The position numbers were made by a program, and so were the translations under genes. Positions 6,815 to 8,792 of a stretch of DNA of 8,792 nt are shown here, one piece after another. Origin of the DNA: Patescibacteria group bacterium (GTDB lineage: Bacteria; Patescibacteriota; Gracilibacteria; UBA1369; PNNO01); contig JAJRYP010000100.1 of NCBI GenBank assembly GCA_024275695.1, positions 1 to 8,792 of the forward strand. Reading direction: 5' to 3'. Position 1 is the first letter of the stretch. Every line of letters begins with the position of its first letter. Below the pieces are notes generated by a model that was not told the origin of the DNA, did no database searches, and was given only the letters and a program-made list of their open reading frames with translations.

Positions 6815-7321
6815 TTAAAAAGGCAGATCGTCGATACTAACGTCTTCCTCCTGCTGAGCCGGAGCGGCTTGCGCTACGGCGGGTGCCGTATCTGTCTCAG
6901 TCGTAGAAGCGGGTGCCTGATCGATTCCGGCGTGAGGAGCTTGCGCGTCGGTAGCGGCCGGAGCAGCCATTACCGCGGGAGCATCACCTTTTTTATCCAG
7001 CATGATCATGTTTTCAGCAACGATTTCAGTCCGATATCGTTTGCTACCGTCTTCGGCTTCCCAGCTTCGTGTTTGAATTCGGCCTTCAATAAAAACTTTG
7101 CTTCCTTTTTTCAAATATTGTCCGCAAATTTCCGCAAGTTTTCTCCATGCAACAATATTGTGGAACTCAACTTTTTCCTGTTTTTGGCCGCTCTGATCGG
7201 TCCAGGTTAAATTTGTCGCGATACCAAAACCGGTCACAACTTGTCCTCCGGGAATTTGTTTCATTTCCGGATCGCGCGTAACATTTCCTATTATTTGCGC
7301 TCTGTTTAATGACATTGCCAT
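6815..7321 (-). CDS. ssb: Single-stranded DNA-binding protein
   Basis: SSB coats single-stranded DNA in replication, recombination and repair and recruits partners through its C-terminal tip. The 168-residue product begins with MSLNRAQIIGNVTRDPE and has the OB-fold core to about residue 110, including VEFHNIVAWRKLAEIC, KGSKVFIEGRIQTRSW and a YRTEIVAENMIML strand. A low-complexity Ala/Pro/Gln/Thr linker (about 113-157) follows, and the acidic tip ends DDLPF, the standard partner-binding end. Length is normal for a bacterial SSB. The start could be the ATG at 7321 or the one two codons later at 7317; the second fits homologues that begin MSLN. Neither has a clear Shine-Dalgarno. It lies 18 bp after ilvH on the same strand and is probably co-transcribed with it. 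The linker region is richer in G+C than neighbouring DNA. Confidence 0.96.
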   Translation of the reverse strand: MAMSLNRAQIIGNVTRDPEMKQIPGGQVVTGFGIATNLTWTDQSGQKQEKVEFHNIVAWRKLAEICGQYLKKGSKVFIEGRIQTRSWEAEDGSKRYRTEIVAENMIMLDKKGDAPAVMAAPAATDAQAPHAGIDQAPASTTETDTAPAVAQAAPAQQEEDVSIDDLPF

Positions 7322-7339
7322 ATATATGGGATTAATTAT

Positions 7340-7831
7340 TTATAAATTGATATCTTTATTCATCGCGGTTACGCCTGTGCGTACCATTTCAATGATTCCG
7401 AACGGTTTAATTAAATCAAGAAAGGAACTTATTTTATCACGTTCTCCCGATGCAAGCATCATAATTTGTTTTTTTTCCACGTGAACGATTTTTGCTTTAA
7501 ACAAATCGGCGATTTGTTGTATGTCTCCGCGCTTTTTTACATCCGCTTTAACCTTAACCATAACAACTTCCGCGGCAAGAATGTTGTCGTGAGTTACATC
7601 ACGCACTTTAATAACGGGAACAATCTTATAAAGTTGTTTCATAACTTGCTCTACGTTCGTATCGCCCGCGTTAACAACAATAGTAATACGGGTAATACCT
7701 TTTTTTTCGGTATAACCGGCGGAAATGCTTTCAATATTAAATCGTCGTCTGCGAAACAGTGAACTGATACGGTTTAAAACACCCGGTTCGTTTTCAACAA
7801 TCGCGACCAATATATGTTGGTGATTATTCAT
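7340..7831 (-). CDS. ilvH: Acetolactate synthase small (regulatory) subunit
   Basis: This subunit activates the catalytic subunit IlvB/IlvI, which makes acetolactate in valine, leucine and isoleucine synthesis, and usually confers valine feedback inhibition. The 163-residue length is standard. An N-terminal ACT domain (about 5-75) contains VENEPGVLNRISSLFRRR and FNIESISAGYTE, followed by the C-terminal small-subunit domain (about 85-160). Compared with E. coli IlvH, N14, G17 and N32 match N11, G14 and N29, positions tied to valine binding, so feedback control is probably kept; the residue matching S17 is N20. No catalytic subunit gene is visible: ssb is downstream and a small membrane ORF upstream. 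The ATG at 7831 has only a weak, distant AAAGG upstream. Confidence 0.95.
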   Translation of the reverse strand: MNNHQHILVAIVENEPGVLNRISSLFRRRRFNIESISAGYTEKKGITRITIVVNAGDTNVEQVMKQLYKIVPVIKVRDVTHDNILAAEVVMVKVKADVKKRGDIQQIADLFKAKIVHVEKKQIMMLASGERDKISSFLDLIKPFGIIEMVRTGVTAMNKDINL

Positions 7832-7992
7832 ATATCTTTACAGTTACCTTTCGTACGAGCAGTTTACTATAAGCCGCGCTTTAGTGAAATAGATTTTTTA
7901 GCAGTCGGACACGAAGCGGAGCGGAGTGTCCCGCCGAGCTAAGGCGAAGCAAAACCGTGAGCTCCGCGAACACCGTTTCCCGGATTGATTTC
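7832..7992. other. 161-bp gap holding a GC-rich, hairpin-forming segment upstream of ilvH
   Basis: No gene was found in this gap. Bases 7900-7970 are clearly richer in G+C than the surroundings. GGACAC (7907-7912) pairs with GTGTCC (7926-7931) around a 13-nt loop, and GCGGAGC (7916-7922) could instead pair with GCTCCGC (7961-7967), so two exclusive folds are possible. GCGGA and GAAGC repeat within it. It could be a dispersed intergenic repeat or a structured leader of ilvH. A weak -10-like TATAGT on the minus strand (7871-7866) has no good -35. No T-run follows the stems, so it is not a standard terminator. Confidence 0.4.
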
Positions 7993-8142
7993 TTAAATAA
8001 ATTTTATGGGTTCGCGAGTAAGGTACATATGATGCAGGTAACCAAAAAAGTATCCAAAAATCATAGATACGATTATACTAAGACTTGCAATAATGATTTT
8101 TATTAATTTTTCGCGCGTAATTTCAATCGGTTTGATATGCAT
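7993..8142 (-). CDS. 49-residue single-pass membrane protein, function unknown
   Basis: The ORF has a single possible ATG, with an in-frame stop only five codons upstream, and ends in TAA. It has a polar, basic N-terminus (KPIEITREKLIK) and one strongly hydrophobic helix (about residues 16-38, IIIASLSIIVSMIFGYFFGY) with a GxxxG spacing (G30, G34) that can promote helix pairing. A short tail, HHMYLTREPIKFI, closes the protein. By the positive-inside rule the N-terminus is probably cytoplasmic. I recognise no family. The start ATG lies in the ATGCAT palindrome that also holds the start of the divergent methylase gene. No Shine-Dalgarno is visible. It could be transcribed with ilvH and ssb downstream. 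A clean membrane-protein pattern in the free space between genes supports it, but so short an ORF may be chance. Confidence 0.5.
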   Translation of the reverse strand: MHIKPIEITREKLIKIIIASLSIIVSMIFGYFFGYLHHMYLTREPIKFI

Positions 8143-8792
8143 AGATACGTATTTATATTAGGAAGGAAGTGGCGGCTCGCCGCCGCGGAGATTAAGGCGG
8201 TATTTGGTGATGCCTTTGTGAGCGCATCCGACGAATTTGCGATTTGTGAATTTGATGAGCGTTTAAAAGATCCTCGGATTGTTTTGGATAAGCTGGGCGG
8301 AACAATAAAAATTTGTGAAATTATTGATTAAATTGCAAATTTAAGTCGGCTTAATTCCGTAATTGTTGATTATTTAAGCAGCGTGCGTGACGGAAAAATC
8401 CAATTTGCCATCTCTCTATATAATATGAGCGATGGATATAAAAATACTCTAAAAAAATTATTAAGAAACGTGAAAGACGGACTTCGTAAAAATGGCGAAG
8501 GAAAAGTGCGTTTTTACAACAAGCCCGATCAAAACATAAAAAGTGTTGTTATTCATGAGGAAAATTTAATAGAGAAGGGGACTGATGTTTCCGTTGCGCG
8601 TCATAGTGGCAAATATTATATTGCTCGCACAGTGGCGGTTCAGAATTTTAAAAAATACTCGATTCGCGACTATGATCGGCCCGCCAGGGATGCAAAAAGC
8701 GGCATGCTCCCTCCAAAACTTGCACAAATTATGATTAATTTGGCGCGCGAAGGTAGCGATTGTAGCAAGATCGATACTAATGCTAATGTTAA
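8137..8792 (+). pseudogene. Trm11/TrmG10-like RNA methyltransferase, interrupted by in-frame TAA and cut by the window end
   Basis: Family members (COG1041, UPF0020 fold) use S-adenosylmethionine to methylate guanosine-10 of tRNA. The start MHRYVFILGR and the following AAAEIKAVFG match the N-terminal THUMP-linked region. TAA at 8329-8331 (codon 65) follows GGTIKICEIID. The same frame then continues without other damage to the window end: IANLSRLNSVI, IQFAISLYN, SVVIHEEN, YYIARTVAVQNFKKYSIRDY and RPARDAKSGMLPPKLAQIM (about 181-199), the family hallmark before the catalytic domain. About 218 codons are visible. The SAM-binding motif and the catalytic (D/N)PP(Y/F) motif lie beyond the window. 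The stop would leave a useless 64-residue peptide. It could be sequencing error, recent inactivation or read-through. An in-frame ATG at 8425 could not restore the N-terminus. There is no Shine-Dalgarno before 8137. Confidence 0.82.

Noticed and set aside
1..8792. Recoded UGA (glycine code of Gracilibacteria/Absconditabacteria)
   Set aside because: No recognised gene is interrupted by TGA; the only internal stops are two TAA codons.
1..8792. Full reassignment of UAA to an amino acid
   Set aside because: TAA ends EndoQ, the helicase, the deaminase, MFS, ssb and ilvH exactly where the families end.
1..8792. CRISPR arrays, transposases, tRNA or rRNA genes
   Set aside because: No regularly spaced direct repeats, transposase motifs, cloverleaf folds or rRNA signatures were seen by eye on either strand.

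Overview
The window looks like a piece of a small, AT-rich bacterial chromosome. Several features fit the candidate phyla radiation (Patescibacteria): a Trm11/TrmG10-like RNA methylase with the conserved RPARDAKSGMLPPK stretch, an endonuclease-Q-like PHP protein, a kinase-like/dCMP deaminase fusion, and an FN3-like surface protein with one membrane segment and a cytoplasmic tail. This taxonomic call is an inference from gene content. Most start codons lack a visible Shine-Dalgarno sequence. Stops are TAA, with one TAG, and no gene needs UGA as sense.

Layout. At 2-1246 (+) lies the C-terminal ~410 residues of an EndoQ-type nuclease, whose start is off the window. At 1307-3286 (+) follows a UvrD/PcrA-type helicase, in the same frame but separated by stops. 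It is complete in all motifs except for one in-frame TAA at 1535-1537. Convergent to it, and overlapping by 15 bp, is a minus-strand pair: an MFS permease (4333-5472) followed by the kinase-like/dCMP deaminase fusion (3272-4291). Divergent from the permease, across a 95-bp promoter region, is a secreted or membrane-anchored FN3-like protein (5568-6701, +). Next come minus-strand ssb (6815-7321) and ilvH (7340-7831), with a 49-residue single-pass membrane ORF further upstream (7993-8142, -). At the right edge the Trm11-like methylase (8137-8792, +) starts inside the same ATGCAT palindrome as the small ORF. It is also cut by a single in-frame TAA (8329-8331) and runs off the window.

Function. 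The left half reads as a DNA-repair and nucleotide module. EndoQ nicks 5' of deaminated bases, a UvrD-type helicase could open the nicked strand, and dCMP deaminase makes dUMP for dTMP synthesis. Both repair proteins end in sequences resembling sliding-clamp binding peptides, clear in the helicase (QLNLF) and weak in the nuclease. The right half holds replication (ssb), branched-chain amino-acid control (ilvH without ilvB in view) and RNA modification.

The most notable signal is the pair of lone in-frame TAA codons in two otherwise intact, conserved genes. Sequencing error, recent gene inactivation and UAA read-through all remain possible. No CRISPR array, transposase, tRNA or rRNA was seen, and no gene-free stretch exceeds about 160 bp.
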